A DNA stretch of 64,000 nt from Neobacillus niacini NBRC 15566 (GCF_001591505.1 NZ_BCVA01000024.1:22187-86186); one strand, 5' to 3'; positions 25,469 to 34,950 are shown, counted from the first letter of the stretch. Numbers and translations: made by a program. The notes: generated by a model not told the origin, from the letters alone.

Positions 25469-27325
25469 ATGTCGACGTTAATAAAAATCAGAAAGAAGTG
25501 GCCAAGATTGAGTTACCAAAAACGGGTTCTTTCTTTAATCGTAATTGATTCTCTAATTGTATTTACATCGGTATATATATGCAGTTTTATTTTGTTCCCA
25601 GGCTTTATTATGCCTGCCGTAAAACAGTTAGTACTAATATCAACAACATTGCTTTTAAGTCATCATCTATTTGCTTATAAATATAAGCTATATCAAAGGG
25701 CATGGGAGTATGCAAGTGTAAGTGAGATGGTAACTGTTCTAAAGGCAGTAACCTTTTCAATCATCACGGCCGCAATCATTCAGCTTATTATTGGGCAACA
25801 TGTATATTTTCGAATTTTAACAACAACGTGGATGATGCATATGTTTTTAATTGGCGGATCACGATTTTCTTGGCGTATTTATAAAGATAAACATTTTTCT
25901 GAAAAAGCCAAAGTTAAAAAGCGTACGCTTATTTTCGGTGCAGGATCTGCGGGCATTTTGACTGCGAGACAATTAAAACATAGCAATAGTGAGCTTATTC
26001 CTGTCGCTTTTATTGATGACGATAAACAAAAGAAACACCTTGAAATTTTAGGGTTGCCAGTGCTTGGCGGCTTAAATACGCTCAAAAGAGCGGTACAAGA
26101 TTTAAGGATTGAAAATATTATTATTGCTATCCCATCTCTTACTAAAAGAGAACTAAACATTATTTTTGAGGAATGTTCCAAAACAAAGGCTAATACACAG
26201 ATGATGCCGATGTTTGAAGATTTGGTAACAGGTAAGGTCTCTGTTAATGAAATTCACAATGTAGAACCGGGAGACCTTTTGGGCAGGGAGCCTGTTGAAT
26301 TAGATGCAAACTCGATTTCCCAATACATTGCTAATAGCGTTGTCCTAGTAACAGGTGCCGGTGGATCGATTGGATCTGAAATTTGCAGACAAGTCTCACA
26401 ATTCGATCCGTCTAAACTTATTCTGCTTGGTCACGGGGAGAATAGTATTTATTCCATAGAAATGGAATTGAAGTCCTCATTAAGTAACAACATTGAAATT
26501 GTAACTGAAATTGCTGATATTACGGACAGGGATAAGATATTTGCGATTATGGATGAATATAGGCCAAGGGTAGTATTTCATGCTGCTGCTCATAAGCATG
26601 TTCCATTAATGGAGAGAAATCCAGAAGAAGCGATTAAGAATAATGTTATTGGTACAAAAAATGTAGCAGAGGCAGCAGGGGAAACACATGTAGAGACATT
26701 TGTCATGATCTCCACAGATAAGGCCGTAAACCCAACAAGTGTTATGGGAGCCACAAAAAGAATTGCAGAGATGATTGTGCAAGAGTTAAACCAAAAAAGC
26801 AATACAAGGTTCGTAGCCGTCCGGTTTGGGAATGTATTAGGCAGCAGAGGGAGTGTTATTCCGTTATTCAAGAGCCAAATTTCTAAAGGTGGTCCTATTA
26901 CGGTAACGCACCCTGAAATGACAAGGTATTTTATGACCATCCCTGAAGCCTCTAGACTTGTGTTACAAGCAGGAGCGCGTGCAGAAGGCGGGGAGATATT
27001 TATTCTTGATATGGGTGAGCCGGTGAAGATAGTTGATTTAGCAAAAAATTTAATACGCTTATCCGGCTATTCAGAGGATGAGATAGAAATTACTTATTCG
27101 GGGATAAGACCGGGTGAGAAATTATTTGAAGAAATTCTAAACCAAAATGAAGCACAAGACAATCAGGTGCATCCAAAGATTTTCGTAGGTAAACCAGTGA
27201 ATGTCGATAGTACGAAAATTACAGATTTAATTGAAAATTATGCCTATCTTGATAGAGAATCACTAAAGGAATTCCTGTTGTTTATGACCAATCAATCTAA
27301 TGAAAATATTAAAGCAGTTGTTTAG
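25469..27325 (+). CDS. epsC: EpsC/PglF-type UDP-GlcNAc 4,6-dehydratase (membrane form)
   Basis: This 618-residue protein has four N-terminal membrane helices (~20-120), then a first Rossmann domain (RTLIFGAGSAGILTARQL). The C-terminal SDR catalytic domain has VLVTGAGGSIGSEICRQ, HAAAHKHVPLMERN, the S-T-D-K-A-V-N-P-T motif and the M-x3-K catalytic variant (MGATKR). This layout is that of PglF/EpsC enzymes converting UDP-GlcNAc to the 4-keto-6-deoxy sugar, the substrate of the aminotransferase upstream. The start is uncertain: neither ATG 25469 nor TTG 25451 has a clear ribosome binding site, which is odd for this cluster. Confidence 0.9.
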   Translation: MSTLIKIRKKWPRLSYQKRVLSLIVIDSLIVFTSVYICSFILFPGFIMPAVKQLVLISTTLLLSHHLFAYKYKLYQRAWEYASVSEMVTVLKAVTFSIITAAIIQLIIGQHVYFRILTTTWMMHMFLIGGSRFSWRIYKDKHFSEKAKVKKRTLIFGAGSAGILTARQLKHSNSELIPVAFIDDDKQKKHLEILGLPVLGGLNTLKRAVQDLRIENIIIAIPSLTKRELNIIFEECSKTKANTQMMPMFEDLVTGKVSVNEIHNVEPGDLLGREPVELDANSISQYIANSVVLVTGAGGSIGSEICRQVSQFDPSKLILLGHGENSIYSIEMELKSSLSNNIEIVTEIADITDRDKIFAIMDEYRPRVVFHAAAHKHVPLMERNPEEAIKNNVIGTKNVAEAAGETHVETFVMISTDKAVNPTSVMGATKRIAEMIVQELNQKSNTRFVAVRFGNVLGSRGSVIPLFKSQISKGGPITVTHPEMTRYFMTIPEASRLVLQAGARAEGGEIFILDMGEPVKIVDLAKNLIRLSGYSEDEIEITYSGIRPGEKLFEEILNQNEAQDNQVHPKIFVGKPVNVDSTKITDLIENYAYLDRESLKEFLLFMTNQSNENIKAVV

Positions 27326-27360
27326 CAGTCAAGCTAACTCGTTGGATGGAGAGTGTAAGG

Positions 27361-28590
27361 ATGTTTTTAAATAAAAGAGAGATTCTTTTAGTCGCTCCCT
27401 TTACAATACTTCCTGGGGAAAAAGGATTTAATCGATTTACGTATATTGCAGAAAAGTTAAGCAGCAAAGGTCATAAGGTTACGTTACTTACGAGTAATTT
27501 TAAGCACAGTGATAAGAACTTCAGAGACAAAGCAGTAATTGAAAAAATCAGCAGGAGCCTTAAGTACACAATCGTCATGATTGAAGAACTAGGATACAAA
27601 AAGAATATTGGCATTGATCGAATTCAAAGTCATAGACACTTTTCAAAACAACTAGCACTGTATTTAAAGAATCGTAAACAAAAGCCCGATGTAATATATT
27701 GTGCGTATCCAATGATGGATGCGGCTTTTATTGCTGGAAGATATGCCAAACAGTATCAAATTCCATTTGTAATGGATATTCAGGACGTATGGCCAGAAGC
27801 AATCAAAAATGCAATACCCCTTCCAGAGGTAATGGCTGATATCTTATTATATCCACTTACTATCTATGCAAATAAAATTTATAGTTTAGCAGATTACGTC
27901 GTGGGGGTTTCAAAAAGTTATGTTCAACGAGTAAATAATGTCCATGAAAATGCTAAAAGTTATTTACCCATTTTTATTGGAACAGACCTTGGTATTTTTG
28001 ATAGCTATAAAGAAAAATATGTAAAGAAAGATCCTAATGAATTTTGGATAACCTACATTGGTACCATTAGCTATAGTTATGACCTGGAAACGGTAATTCG
28101 TGCAGTTTCTATTCTGAAGCATAAAGGTATCAGCAATATCGTTTTTAAAGTATTCGGGTCTGGACCTTTACAGCCAAAGTTTGAGAGGTTGGTTAATCAG
28201 CTTGATGCCCCTGTCGATTTTATGGGCCATTTTAAATATGAGGAAATGATCCCTTATCTTGTAAATTCAGATATTGCAGCAAATGCAATCAGTAAAGGTG
28301 CCCAACAAAGTATTACCAACAAAATTGGAGATTTTCTATCAGCTGGGTTACCAGTATTAAATAGCAGTCTTAATAAGGAATTTATGGATATGGTGACAAT
28401 TGAAAGTATAGGATACAACTACAACCCTGGTGATTCGGTTAAATTAGCAGCCCTAATTGAACATCTTTATAATAATAAAGGTTTACGAGCAGCATTTGGA
28501 GGAAATGCCAGGAGATTAGCGGAAGAAAAATTTGATAGGAGATATTCCTATAAAGATATTTATAGGATTATTGAACAAGCAACCGTTTAA
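27361..28590 (+). CDS. Glycosyltransferase family 4 (second)
   Basis: This 409-residue GT-B enzyme has an N-terminal acceptor domain with LVAPFTILPGEKGFNRFTYIA. The central region shows FVMDIQDVWPEA, the D-x-W-P motif common in bacillosamine/fucosamine-type transferases (WbuB family). The donor site has WITYIGTISYSYDLE, FKVFGSGPLQPKF and NKIGDFLSAGLPVLNS. It transfers a sugar in repeat-unit assembly. ATG 27361 is chosen because GGAG is 9 bases before it; the ATG at 27346 has no site. It follows epsC directly, suggesting it extends the sugar that the dehydratase pathway provides. Confidence 0.87.
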   Translation: MFLNKREILLVAPFTILPGEKGFNRFTYIAEKLSSKGHKVTLLTSNFKHSDKNFRDKAVIEKISRSLKYTIVMIEELGYKKNIGIDRIQSHRHFSKQLALYLKNRKQKPDVIYCAYPMMDAAFIAGRYAKQYQIPFVMDIQDVWPEAIKNAIPLPEVMADILLYPLTIYANKIYSLADYVVGVSKSYVQRVNNVHENAKSYLPIFIGTDLGIFDSYKEKYVKKDPNEFWITYIGTISYSYDLETVIRAVSILKHKGISNIVFKVFGSGPLQPKFERLVNQLDAPVDFMGHFKYEEMIPYLVNSDIAANAISKGAQQSITNKIGDFLSAGLPVLNSSLNKEFMDMVTIESIGYNYNPGDSVKLAALIEHLYNNKGLRAAFGGNARRLAEEKFDRRYSYKDIYRIIEQATV

Positions 28591-28626
28591 AGAAGAACCA
28601 CTAAATAGATCATCACAGGTGATATA

Positions 28627-29280
28627 ATGGTACCTCCAAAGTTGATGTCTTCACAGAATAGAAATAATGGAATTCTGTTCACCACCAGAAAAATTAAATA
28701 TGTGTTTTTTTCAGTGCTGCTTTTTTTTATATTTTTTCTTATATTTGCAGGACGATTTTTAGTCATTGATGAAAAGCCAAAAAAAGTAGATGTGATTGTC
28801 GTATTAAGTGGGGGAGAAGGACGACTGGAAAAAGCAATGGAACTTTATGAGTCGGGATATGCAAGTAAACTGATAGTATCTAATGGATTGGCTGATAATT
28901 TATGGGCAGAGGCTGCTCAACATCTGCCCAGTAGTTCGATAATATTGGAGAAAAAAGCAGATAGTACGTATGAGAGCGCTGTCTACGTAAAGAAACTCAT
29001 GAAAAAGTATAAATTTCATTCCGTTATCATTGTCTCTTCTGATTTCCATATGAGGAGGGTGAAATATAATTTTCAAAGAGTCTATAAGGGCAGTGATCAT
29101 GAGCTTATTTATGTAGCTAGTGATACCTCGTATAATCCTATAGTATGGTGGATGAACAAACGCAGTTTTGGTATTACCATTAGTGAATATGTAAAAATTA
29201 TTGGAAATACTTTTGGTGTTCATGGAAATGAAGCAAAAAGAACATTGTATCGTTATTTTGAAATGTTCTTTTATGAATAG
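28627..29280 (+). CDS. YdcF/SanA-like DUF218 membrane protein
   Basis: This 217-residue protein has one N-terminal membrane helix (~24-46) and an outward DUF218 domain: DVIVVLSGGEGRLEKAMEL, YASKLIVSNG, STYESAVYVKKLM, VIIVSSDFHMRR. DUF218 proteins (ElyC, SanA, YdcF) act in envelope polysaccharide or lipid-carrier metabolism in other bacteria, but the reaction is not settled. Its place near the end of the EPS cluster suggests a role in polymer export or carrier recycling. The start follows GGTGAT. Confidence 0.8.
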   Translation: MVPPKLMSSQNRNNGILFTTRKIKYVFFSVLLFFIFFLIFAGRFLVIDEKPKKVDVIVVLSGGEGRLEKAMELYESGYASKLIVSNGLADNLWAEAAQHLPSSSIILEKKADSTYESAVYVKKLMKKYKFHSVIIVSSDFHMRRVKYNFQRVYKGSDHELIYVASDTSYNPIVWWMNKRSFGITISEYVKIIGNTFGVHGNEAKRTLYRYFEMFFYE

Positions 29281-29316
29281 CAGCAATAATAGTAGTAATA
29301 GAAGGAGGAATCAGTT

Positions 29317-30423
29317 TTGGAGAAAAAATTGGTAAACGAAATTTTTCTGATGAGAACCATTTCGTGTTTAAGTATATTACTTCTTCATTCCCTGGCAAGA
29401 GCTTACTCTCACGACAACAATATTGTTAACCTAATGCAAGTTTTATTAACTTTTGGGACACCTACTTTTGTCTTTATTTCTGAATTTATCTTGGCACGTT
29501 CTTATCCACATGCACTTCCAGACAATTTTTGGTCTAAAAGACTAAAGTTTATTATGGTACCTTATATTTTATTTGGTACATTTTATGCTCTAATGAAGGG
29601 GTTTGAACAATCATTAAGTTCTGGAGACAATTTTATGAGTTCTTTTGGAAGTTTCCTATGGAAACATATATTATTGGGGGATTACCATGGTTATTTCATT
29701 CTAGTAATCTTTCAATTTTATTTATTGCATTATTTCTTCCATAAATATTTGAAAAAGTGGAACCCATTCATCGTTATGGGGAGTGCGCTGCTCATTCATT
29801 TAGTGTATTTAGGATTCTTTAATTTTGTCAAAGCACCTCAAAATGAAATTGGAATTTACATTTGGGAGAAGTTTTATTGGGTACCTTTTTTTGGCTGGTT
29901 TTTCTATTTTACTCTCGCTTATTACTGTGGAAGGAACTTTTCAGTGTTTATCAAATATATTAATACATTTTCAAGATGGGTAATAGTTAGTCCATTCATA
30001 ACTGGGGGCTTAGTTCTTTTTTTATATGAATCAAAAATAATTCCGGTTATTTCTTCCAAAAGAGTAGATATGGTATTTTTTACTGCAAGTATGATTTTCT
30101 TAATTTATTATATAGCTACAAAATTACACAAAGTACCTAGAGTTGTTGTTTGGATTAGCCAGTATTCATTTGGAATTTATTTAATGCATTCAGTCTTTTT
30201 AGCTGTTATGTATTTAGCCTTCAACAGATTACCTGTAGAAATAAATCCAGCAATGCTTACAGTAATATACTTCTTTGTTAGTCTACTGTTGTCAATTGCG
30301 TCCACATTTGTTCTCAATAAAATTCCATATGGATATTATTTTATTGGAAAGATATCTATAGGTATTAATAATAACAAAATGAGTAACCCGATTGCCCCTA
30401 AGACAAAAACGGTACAAGGGTAA
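29317..30423 (+). CDS. Acyltransferase 3 family membrane protein (second copy, TTG start)
   Basis: This 368-residue, ten-helix AT3 protein opens with FLMRTISCLSILLLHSL, where the family R-x10-H motif carries the key histidine. It also has GTPTFVFISEFILARSYP, KRLKFIMVPYILFG and the late YSFGIYLMHSVFL. The start is TTG at 29317, supported by AGGAGGA eight bases upstream. The family includes O-acetyl and succinyl transferases of surface polymers, and IcaC-like proteins related to export. It is the last gene of the EPS cluster, followed at once by a terminator. It is only distantly similar to the AT3 protein at 20412. Confidence 0.87.
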   Translation: MEKKLVNEIFLMRTISCLSILLLHSLARAYSHDNNIVNLMQVLLTFGTPTFVFISEFILARSYPHALPDNFWSKRLKFIMVPYILFGTFYALMKGFEQSLSSGDNFMSSFGSFLWKHILLGDYHGYFILVIFQFYLLHYFFHKYLKKWNPFIVMGSALLIHLVYLGFFNFVKAPQNEIGIYIWEKFYWVPFFGWFFYFTLAYYCGRNFSVFIKYINTFSRWVIVSPFITGGLVLFLYESKIIPVISSKRVDMVFFTASMIFLIYYIATKLHKVPRVVVWISQYSFGIYLMHSVFLAVMYLAFNRLPVEINPAMLTVIYFFVSLLLSIASTFVLNKIPYGYYFIGKISIGINNNKMSNPIAPKTKTVQG

Positions 30424-30432
30424 TTTTATAAA

Positions 30433-30464
30433 CAAAGGGGTGCCTTTAATGAGACACCTCTTTG
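30433..30464. terminator. Terminator at the end of the EPS cluster, probably bidirectional
   Basis: CAAAGGGGTG (30433-30442) pairs with CACCTCTTTG (30455-30464), a 10-bp stem with one G-T pair. T-rich tracts lie on both outer sides. It lies between the convergent AT3 and DUF421 genes. Confidence 0.75.
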
Positions 30465-30468
30465 TTGA

Positions 30469-31173
30469 TTATTGATATAAAAAAAGGTTGAGTTTATTTT
30501 TACGGTCGATTGTGGCTAATAAAACATTACCTACCTCAGTCTGATACTGGCTCCTTAGTGTGTTTATGAGCCAACCTTCATCCTTATTTAGTTGGTGGAG
30601 CTCATGAAGTTTAATTTTGCCTTCTTTTATAATAGTCTTAGGAAGATCAAATGGCTCGGTAGCTAAGTTATATGTAGATGGGGTGATTGGTTGGTATTTT
30701 GGATCCAAAAAAACGGACAACTTCCCATCTGCTTCCCACAATGCTAAGGCAACTTTCTTAACATCTTCTACTTTTTCCTCACGTAATTCTTCTAATAAAA
30801 TATCGATGGATATTCTGGCTTTATTCAACCCTTTAACGATAATTTCTCCGTCTTTTACAAGTGTAATGGGTGCAGGAGTGATTAATTTTCTAACTCGTGG
30901 AAATCTTAATATTGAATAAACACTGCCAATATACAATACCACCAAAACTACTGTAGTCGTCAGAGAACCCTTTAATCCAAGGTGTTCATCTGACAGTGGA
31001 TGGGCAATGATGTTCCCGATTATTAGAGCGATAGCAAAATCAATCACTCTAAGCTGAGCGATGGAACGCTGCCCCATTGCCTTCGCCACTAATATTAAAA
31101 AGAAATAGGCAAAGACAGCACGTAAAACCCATTCTATTGTTGTTAAGGATTCCTGACTATGGAAGAAATTCAT
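30469..31173 (-). CDS. DUF421/YetF-family membrane protein
   Basis: This 234-residue protein has three N-terminal membrane helices (~15-80; YFFLILVAKAMGQRSIAQLRVIDFAIALIIGNI core) and two DUF421-type cytoplasmic domains (~80-220, ITPAPITLVKDGEIIVKGLNKARIS). The family is widespread in spore formers (YetF, YdfS, YrbG) and linked to spore membrane functions in B. subtilis; the biochemical role is unknown. I place the start at ATG 31173, where AAGGA lies about 9 bases upstream, rather than the GTG at 31191. It runs opposite to the EPS cluster and belongs to the flanking housekeeping region. Confidence 0.85.
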   Translation of the reverse strand: MNFFHSQESLTTIEWVLRAVFAYFFLILVAKAMGQRSIAQLRVIDFAIALIIGNIIAHPLSDEHLGLKGSLTTTVVLVVLYIGSVYSILRFPRVRKLITPAPITLVKDGEIIVKGLNKARISIDILLEELREEKVEDVKKVALALWEADGKLSVFLDPKYQPITPSTYNLATEPFDLPKTIIKEGKIKLHELHQLNKDEGWLINTLRSQYQTEVGNVLLATIDRKNKLNLFLYQ

Positions 31174-31200
31174 CAAAGACACATCCTTCACAAGTTAAGT

Positions 31201-32256
31201 TTATTTTCCTAAAAACTTAACACAAACCGGGTGTGGTACCTTAATATCAGATTGTAAAAGAGTTAATTTTCCGTTATTTTCATCTCGTTCAAATAGTACC
31301 AAGTTGCTGGATTCCTGATTAGAAGCAACGATAAAGTTACCGCTGGGATCGATGGCAAAATCTCTTGGCCAATCTCCTTCCGTAGAAGTATGTTCCACGA
31401 AACTTAGTTCACCAGTTTCTTCGACATGATAGACAGCAATACTATTATGACCGCGATTTCCTGCATATACAAAGCGGCCGTCCGCTGAAATATGGATAGC
31501 ACTTCCTTGATTATTTTCATTAAACGCTTCAGGAAGAGTAGAAATATATTGTAACTCTGTAAAATGACCATTTTCCGGATGATAGCGCAGAACAATTACC
31601 TCTGAACTAAATTCAGTCATAAGATACGCAAGTATACCATTAGGATGAAAAGTCAGGTGCCGAGGACCGCTGCCAGCTTTTAAAGGCAGTAGATGAGCTT
31701 TTATTAGTTTTCCATCTGGACTTACTTCGTAAGTAGTAAGAGAATCTGTTCCTAAATCGATTGCGGTAAGATACTTTTCATCTGGAGTCAATCCAGTATA
31801 GTGTACATGCGGTTTTTCCTGCCTAGGGTCAGGTCCAGAACCCTCATGTTGGATAATAGAAGAGGCAGGCTGAATCGAGCCGGTTTCCGAATTAATTAGG
31901 AAGGATTCGACTGTCCCTTTATGATAATTACCGCTAAATACAAACTGATTCTTACTATCAACGCTCACATGGCAAGGAGGAGAACCTTCTGATAATTGTT
32001 TATTTATAGGCACAAGTTCTCCATTGTCTGTAATAGAAAAAGAAGCAAGTCCGCCTGAGTTACCCTCTTTCCCTACAGCGTATAAATATTTTTGATCCAT
32101 TGATAGGGTGAGGTAGGTTGGATTCTCTATGAAAGCTACAGCTTTAATATCTGTTATTTTTTTTTCGGAACGATTTAATGTAAAGCTGTAAATTCCTTCG
32201 CTTTCGCCTTTGGTATATGTACCAATATAGCCAAGTTGTAAATTAGGTGATGTCAT
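31201..32256 (-). CDS. pgl: 6-phosphogluconolactonase-type seven-bladed propeller (lactonase family)
   Basis: This 351-residue protein has repeated blades with YIGTYTKGESEGIYSF at the N-terminus and PCHVSVDSKNQFVFSGNYHKGTVE, GSGPRHLTFHPNG, SAIHISADGRFVYAGNRGHNS and WPRDFAIDPSGNFIVASNQ further on. This matches YkgB/Pgl of the pentose phosphate pathway, which hydrolyses 6-phosphogluconolactone. AAGGAG precedes the ATG. It lies 27 bases after the DUF421 gene in the same direction and is divergent from bdbD. Related lactonase-family proteins of other specificity exist, so the substrate is by family. Confidence 0.85.
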   Translation of the reverse strand: MTSPNLQLGYIGTYTKGESEGIYSFTLNRSEKKITDIKAVAFIENPTYLTLSMDQKYLYAVGKEGNSGGLASFSITDNGELVPINKQLSEGSPPCHVSVDSKNQFVFSGNYHKGTVESFLINSETGSIQPASSIIQHEGSGPDPRQEKPHVHYTGLTPDEKYLTAIDLGTDSLTTYEVSPDGKLIKAHLLPLKAGSGPRHLTFHPNGILAYLMTEFSSEVIVLRYHPENGHFTELQYISTLPEAFNENNQGSAIHISADGRFVYAGNRGHNSIAVYHVEETGELSFVEHTSTEGDWPRDFAIDPSGNFIVASNQESSNLVLFERDENNGKLTLLQSDIKVPHPVCVKFLGK

Positions 32257-32390
32257 GTAAAAAACTCCTTTTAAGATATTATCTCTTTATTTTAACCTTA
32301 GCAAAGCGCTTCAGTCTAATATGTGGAATTTTTATTTAAGTCACTATATAGTTAATAACATAAAGTAATTACTTAATAAGGAGTTCAATT

Positions 32391-33104
32391 ATGGCGCAGA
32401 AGAAAAAGAAAGTTAACAAAACCCAAAAATCTACATCATCAAAATTTGTTTTTTGGATTATTGGATTAATCGCAATTGCTGTTATTGGATTTATCTTTTT
32501 AGCCAACAACGACAAATCAGATGATAATGCTAAAGAAGAGATTGATTATTCCAACCAGCCTTTTCTAGGGGAAGAATCAGCCCCTGTTTCAATTGTAGAA
32601 TTTGGCGATTATAAGTGTCCAAATTGCAAAAACTTTACTGACAACGTAGTACCGCTAATAGTAAAAGAATTTGTTGACACAGGCAGGGCAAAATTTTATT
32701 ATTTCAATTATCCATTTATTAATGTTGATTCAGATCGGACAGCTAAATTTTCCGAGGCAGTCTATCATGAGTTAGGCAACGAAAAGTTTTGGGAATTTCA
32801 TGAACTTATTTATGATAAGCAGCCAGAAGATACACGATACGAAAAGATTGATGTTTTCACCGAGGAATTTTTAACCGAAACTTTAGAAGAAATGGCTACT
32901 GAGGAAGAGGTTAAGAAGGTAGTGGCTTATTTTGATACAAAAGCTCCCGAAGACGCTTGGAAGAGTGACGAGGCTCTTGGAGGGAAATTAGGGGTTAGTG
33001 GAACACCGACCATTTTTGTTAATGGGAAGCGATTTGATGGACAAACCATGGACGATTTAAACAAATTAGTTGAGGAAGCGGCGAAGGAGAAAGGGAATGA
33101 ATAA
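32391..33104 (+). CDS. bdbD: BdbD-like thiol-disulfide oxidoreductase (membrane-anchored DsbA)
   Basis: This 237-residue protein has a basic N-terminus, one membrane helix (~23-43) and an extracytoplasmic thioredoxin-fold domain with the C-P-N-C active site in FGDYKCPNCKNF. The cis-proline loop is in SGTPTIFVNGK. An alpha-helical insert lies between, as in DsbA/BdbD. It introduces disulfides into secreted proteins and is reoxidised by BdbC, encoded next with an 8-base overlap. AAGGAG precedes the ATG. Confidence 0.92.
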   Translation: MAQKKKKVNKTQKSTSSKFVFWIIGLIAIAVIGFIFLANNDKSDDNAKEEIDYSNQPFLGEESAPVSIVEFGDYKCPNCKNFTDNVVPLIVKEFVDTGRAKFYYFNYPFINVDSDRTAKFSEAVYHELGNEKFWEFHELIYDKQPEDTRYEKIDVFTEEFLTETLEEMATEEEVKKVVAYFDTKAPEDAWKSDEALGGKLGVSGTPTIFVNGKRFDGQTMDDLNKLVEEAAKEKGNE

Positions 33105-33504
33105 ACCTTTACTGCTTGCATGGGTTACAGCACTTATTGCGACCATTGGAAGTTTGTATTTTAGTGAAGTTCTCTACTATATACCCTGTACGCTTTGTTG
33201 GTATCAGAGAATTTTTATGTATCCATTAGCAATCATACTGGGGATTGCTTTTTACCGGAATGATAATGAAATTGTGAAATACACATTACCATTGTCGATT
33301 ATTGGAATGCTCATTTCAGGCTACCACACAGCTCTGCAAAAGATTCCTTATTTGCAGCAATTTGAAATGTGTAAAAGTGGTGTGCCTTGCTCAAAAGATT
33401 ATATTAATTGGCTAGGATTTATCACCATTCCAATCTTGGCGTTTACCGCCTTCACGATTATTACCATCTGCTTCGTTTTCATTGCTCGAAACAACAACAA
33501 ATAA
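33097..33504 (+). CDS. bdbC: BdbC/DsbB-like disulfide oxidoreductase
   Basis: This 135-residue four-helix membrane protein has the first cysteine pair in IPCTLCWYQR (C-x-x-C) and the second in EMCKSGVPCSKDYI, both characteristic of DsbB/BdbC. It passes electrons from BdbD to quinone. The start at ATG 33097 lies inside the end of bdbD, with AAGGAGAAAGGG upstream. Together the pair forms a complete oxidation system, used in Bacillus for competence and secreted proteins. Confidence 0.93.
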   Translation: MNKPLLLAWVTALIATIGSLYFSEVLYYIPCTLCWYQRIFMYPLAIILGIAFYRNDNEIVKYTLPLSIIGMLISGYHTALQKIPYLQQFEMCKSGVPCSKDYINWLGFITIPILAFTAFTIITICFVFIARNNNK

Positions 33505-33530
33505 GACTCAGCATTTGCTGAGTCTTATTT
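33499..33530. terminator. Bidirectional terminator between bdbC and dps
   Basis: A perfect 15-bp inverted repeat AAATAAGACTCAGCA/TGCTGAGTCTTATTT has a 2-base centre and lies between convergent genes. It overlaps the bdbC stop codon. Confidence 0.9.
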
Positions 33531-33545
33531 GTTTATTTCCTTAAA

Positions 33546-33992
33546 TTAAATCGATTTGCCAAGGAATGCTGTTAACATCCATACATGTTTTTCTAAACCA
33601 GAATGAATGGCAAGGAGCATATCACCTGTGGTTTCATCATCCATATCTCCGGCAATGCTCATACCTTCTTTTAATTCACCAATTATAATTGAAAAATCAT
33701 TTATAATGGTTTGAACCATTTCCTCAGCAGTTTCGCTTCCATTTGCTTCTTGAACCGATGAAAGTTCTAGACACTCTTTCATCGTTGCAACTGGATTCCC
33801 TCCGATTGCAAGTAATCGTTCTGCTAATTCATCTACATGCAATCCGGCTTCGTTATAGAATTCCTCAAATTTAGCGTGTAGGGTAAAAAACTGACCACCC
33901 TTTACGTACCAATGGTAGTTATGTAATTTGATATACAATACTGACCAGTTTGCAATTTGTTTGTTAAGTATGCTGACTAACTGATTTTCCAT
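33546..33992 (-). CDS. dps: Dps-family ferritin-like DNA-protection protein
   Basis: This 148-residue four-helix protein has the Dps ferroxidase residues visible in [17 protein letters not shown] and [21 protein letters not shown], plus [10 protein letters not shown] at the C-terminus. It forms a dodecamer that stores iron and consumes peroxide; Bacillus relatives are MrgA and Dps. GGAGGG precedes the ATG. I looked for a PerR box upstream and found no convincing one, so general-stress rather than peroxide control is possible. Confidence 0.92.
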   Translation of the reverse strand: MENQLVSILNKQIANWSVLYIKLHNYHWYVKGGQFFTLHAKFEEFYNEAGLHVDELAERLLAIGGNPVATMKECLELSSVQEANGSETAEEMVQTIINDFSIIIGELKEGMSIAGDMDDETTGDMLLAIHSGLEKHVWMLTAFLGKSI

Positions 33993-34349
33993 TATGAACC
34001 CTCCATCATTTTGTCTTCTATTATATTATTACCAAAGATTTAGGGAGAAACCTGTGAAAAATCAAGGGATATTTTGTCAATTTGGTGAAAGGTATCATTG
34101 TTACATTGGTATTTCATGAAATAAGCCTGAAATAGAATGTAATAATTTTTCCTTAGTTATCCATTAGTGGGAAAAAGAAGGGAATGATAACAAGTTGGTT
34201 AACTATTCCATTTAATAGATAAATGCTTTCATAGCAGGAGCGATTTATGCTATTCTTGCACTGGTTATTTTTGGCTAATGAATAAGTATGTTACAACTGA
34301 TAGCCTTATTAGTAGAGAAAACAACGAGAATACTAGGAGGCTATAAAAC
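33993..34349. other. Intergenic region between dps and the SleB-like gene
   Basis: These 357 bases are AT-rich and hold the promoters of two divergent genes. A start-stop peptide of 12 residues with AGGAG upstream (ATG at 34247) is present but too short to call. No hairpin terminator or RNA element is recognised. Confidence 0.5.
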
Positions 34350-34943
34350 ATGAATAAATTAAAAAAACTTGTTATTGCAGCGGGATTAATCTTTTCAATG
34401 TCAGCATTTACTGGTGTGACCAAGTCAGAAGCAGCAACTACTCACAAAATTCAATATGGTGAGACATATTGGAAAATTGCTAAAGGATTTGGTATTCCAG
34501 TTAATAGCTTAATGAGTGCGAACAATAGTAAGCCACTTATTGCAGGACAATATATGACTCTGCCAAACTCTCCAATTTCAGCGGCAGATGAAGAATTAAT
34601 GGCAAAACTTGTTCGTGCAGAAGCCGTTGGTGAGCCATATGCCGGAAAGGTAGCTGTTGCAACTGTTATTCTAAACCGAGTGAAAAGTCCAGACTTCCCT
34701 AACACCGTTCGTGGAGTCATTTATCAAATTTCAAATGGACACTATGCATTCACGCCAGTTCAAAACGGTCAAATTAATCAGCCAGCTGACTTAGCGTCCA
34801 AAAGGGCAGTGAATGAAGCAATCGCTTTGATGGGTAAAGGAAATGGTTCTTTATTTTTCTACAATCCAAAAACAGCCGTTAGTGATTGGATCTTTTCACG
34901 TGAAGTAACCGTGACAATTGGAAATCATCGTTTTGCACGATAA
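34350..34943 (+). CDS. Secreted LysM + SleB/CwlJ-type cell wall hydrolase
   Basis: This 197-residue exported protein has a signal peptide (~1-29; KKLVIAAGLIFSMSAF, cleavage near SEA-AT). One LysM domain follows (~31-68, HKIQYGETYWKIAKGFGIPVN). The C-terminal hydrolase-2 domain (~80-197) has the catalytic-type VRAEAVGEPYAGKVAVA and a late FFYNPKTA. The architecture matches B. subtilis YkvT and related SleB-like muramidases/lytic transglycosylases acting on peptidoglycan or cortex. AGGAGG lies before the ATG. It is transcribed alone and ends at a clear terminator. Confidence 0.9.
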   Translation: MNKLKKLVIAAGLIFSMSAFTGVTKSEAATTHKIQYGETYWKIAKGFGIPVNSLMSANNSKPLIAGQYMTLPNSPISAADEELMAKLVRAEAVGEPYAGKVAVATVILNRVKSPDFPNTVRGVIYQISNGHYAFTPVQNGQINQPADLASKRAVNEAIALMGKGNGSLFFYNPKTAVSDWIFSREVTVTIGNHRFAR

Positions 34944-34950
34944 TCAGGGG

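Noticed and set aside
33993..34040. Possible PerR box before dps (TATTATATTATTA-like)
   Set aside because: Does not match the PerR TTATAATNATTATAA palindrome in enough positions; just AT-rich DNA.
34247..34285. 12-residue mini-ORF (MLFLHWLFLANE) with AGGAG upstream
   Set aside because: Too short, not coupled to the next gene and about 65 bases before it; could be chance.
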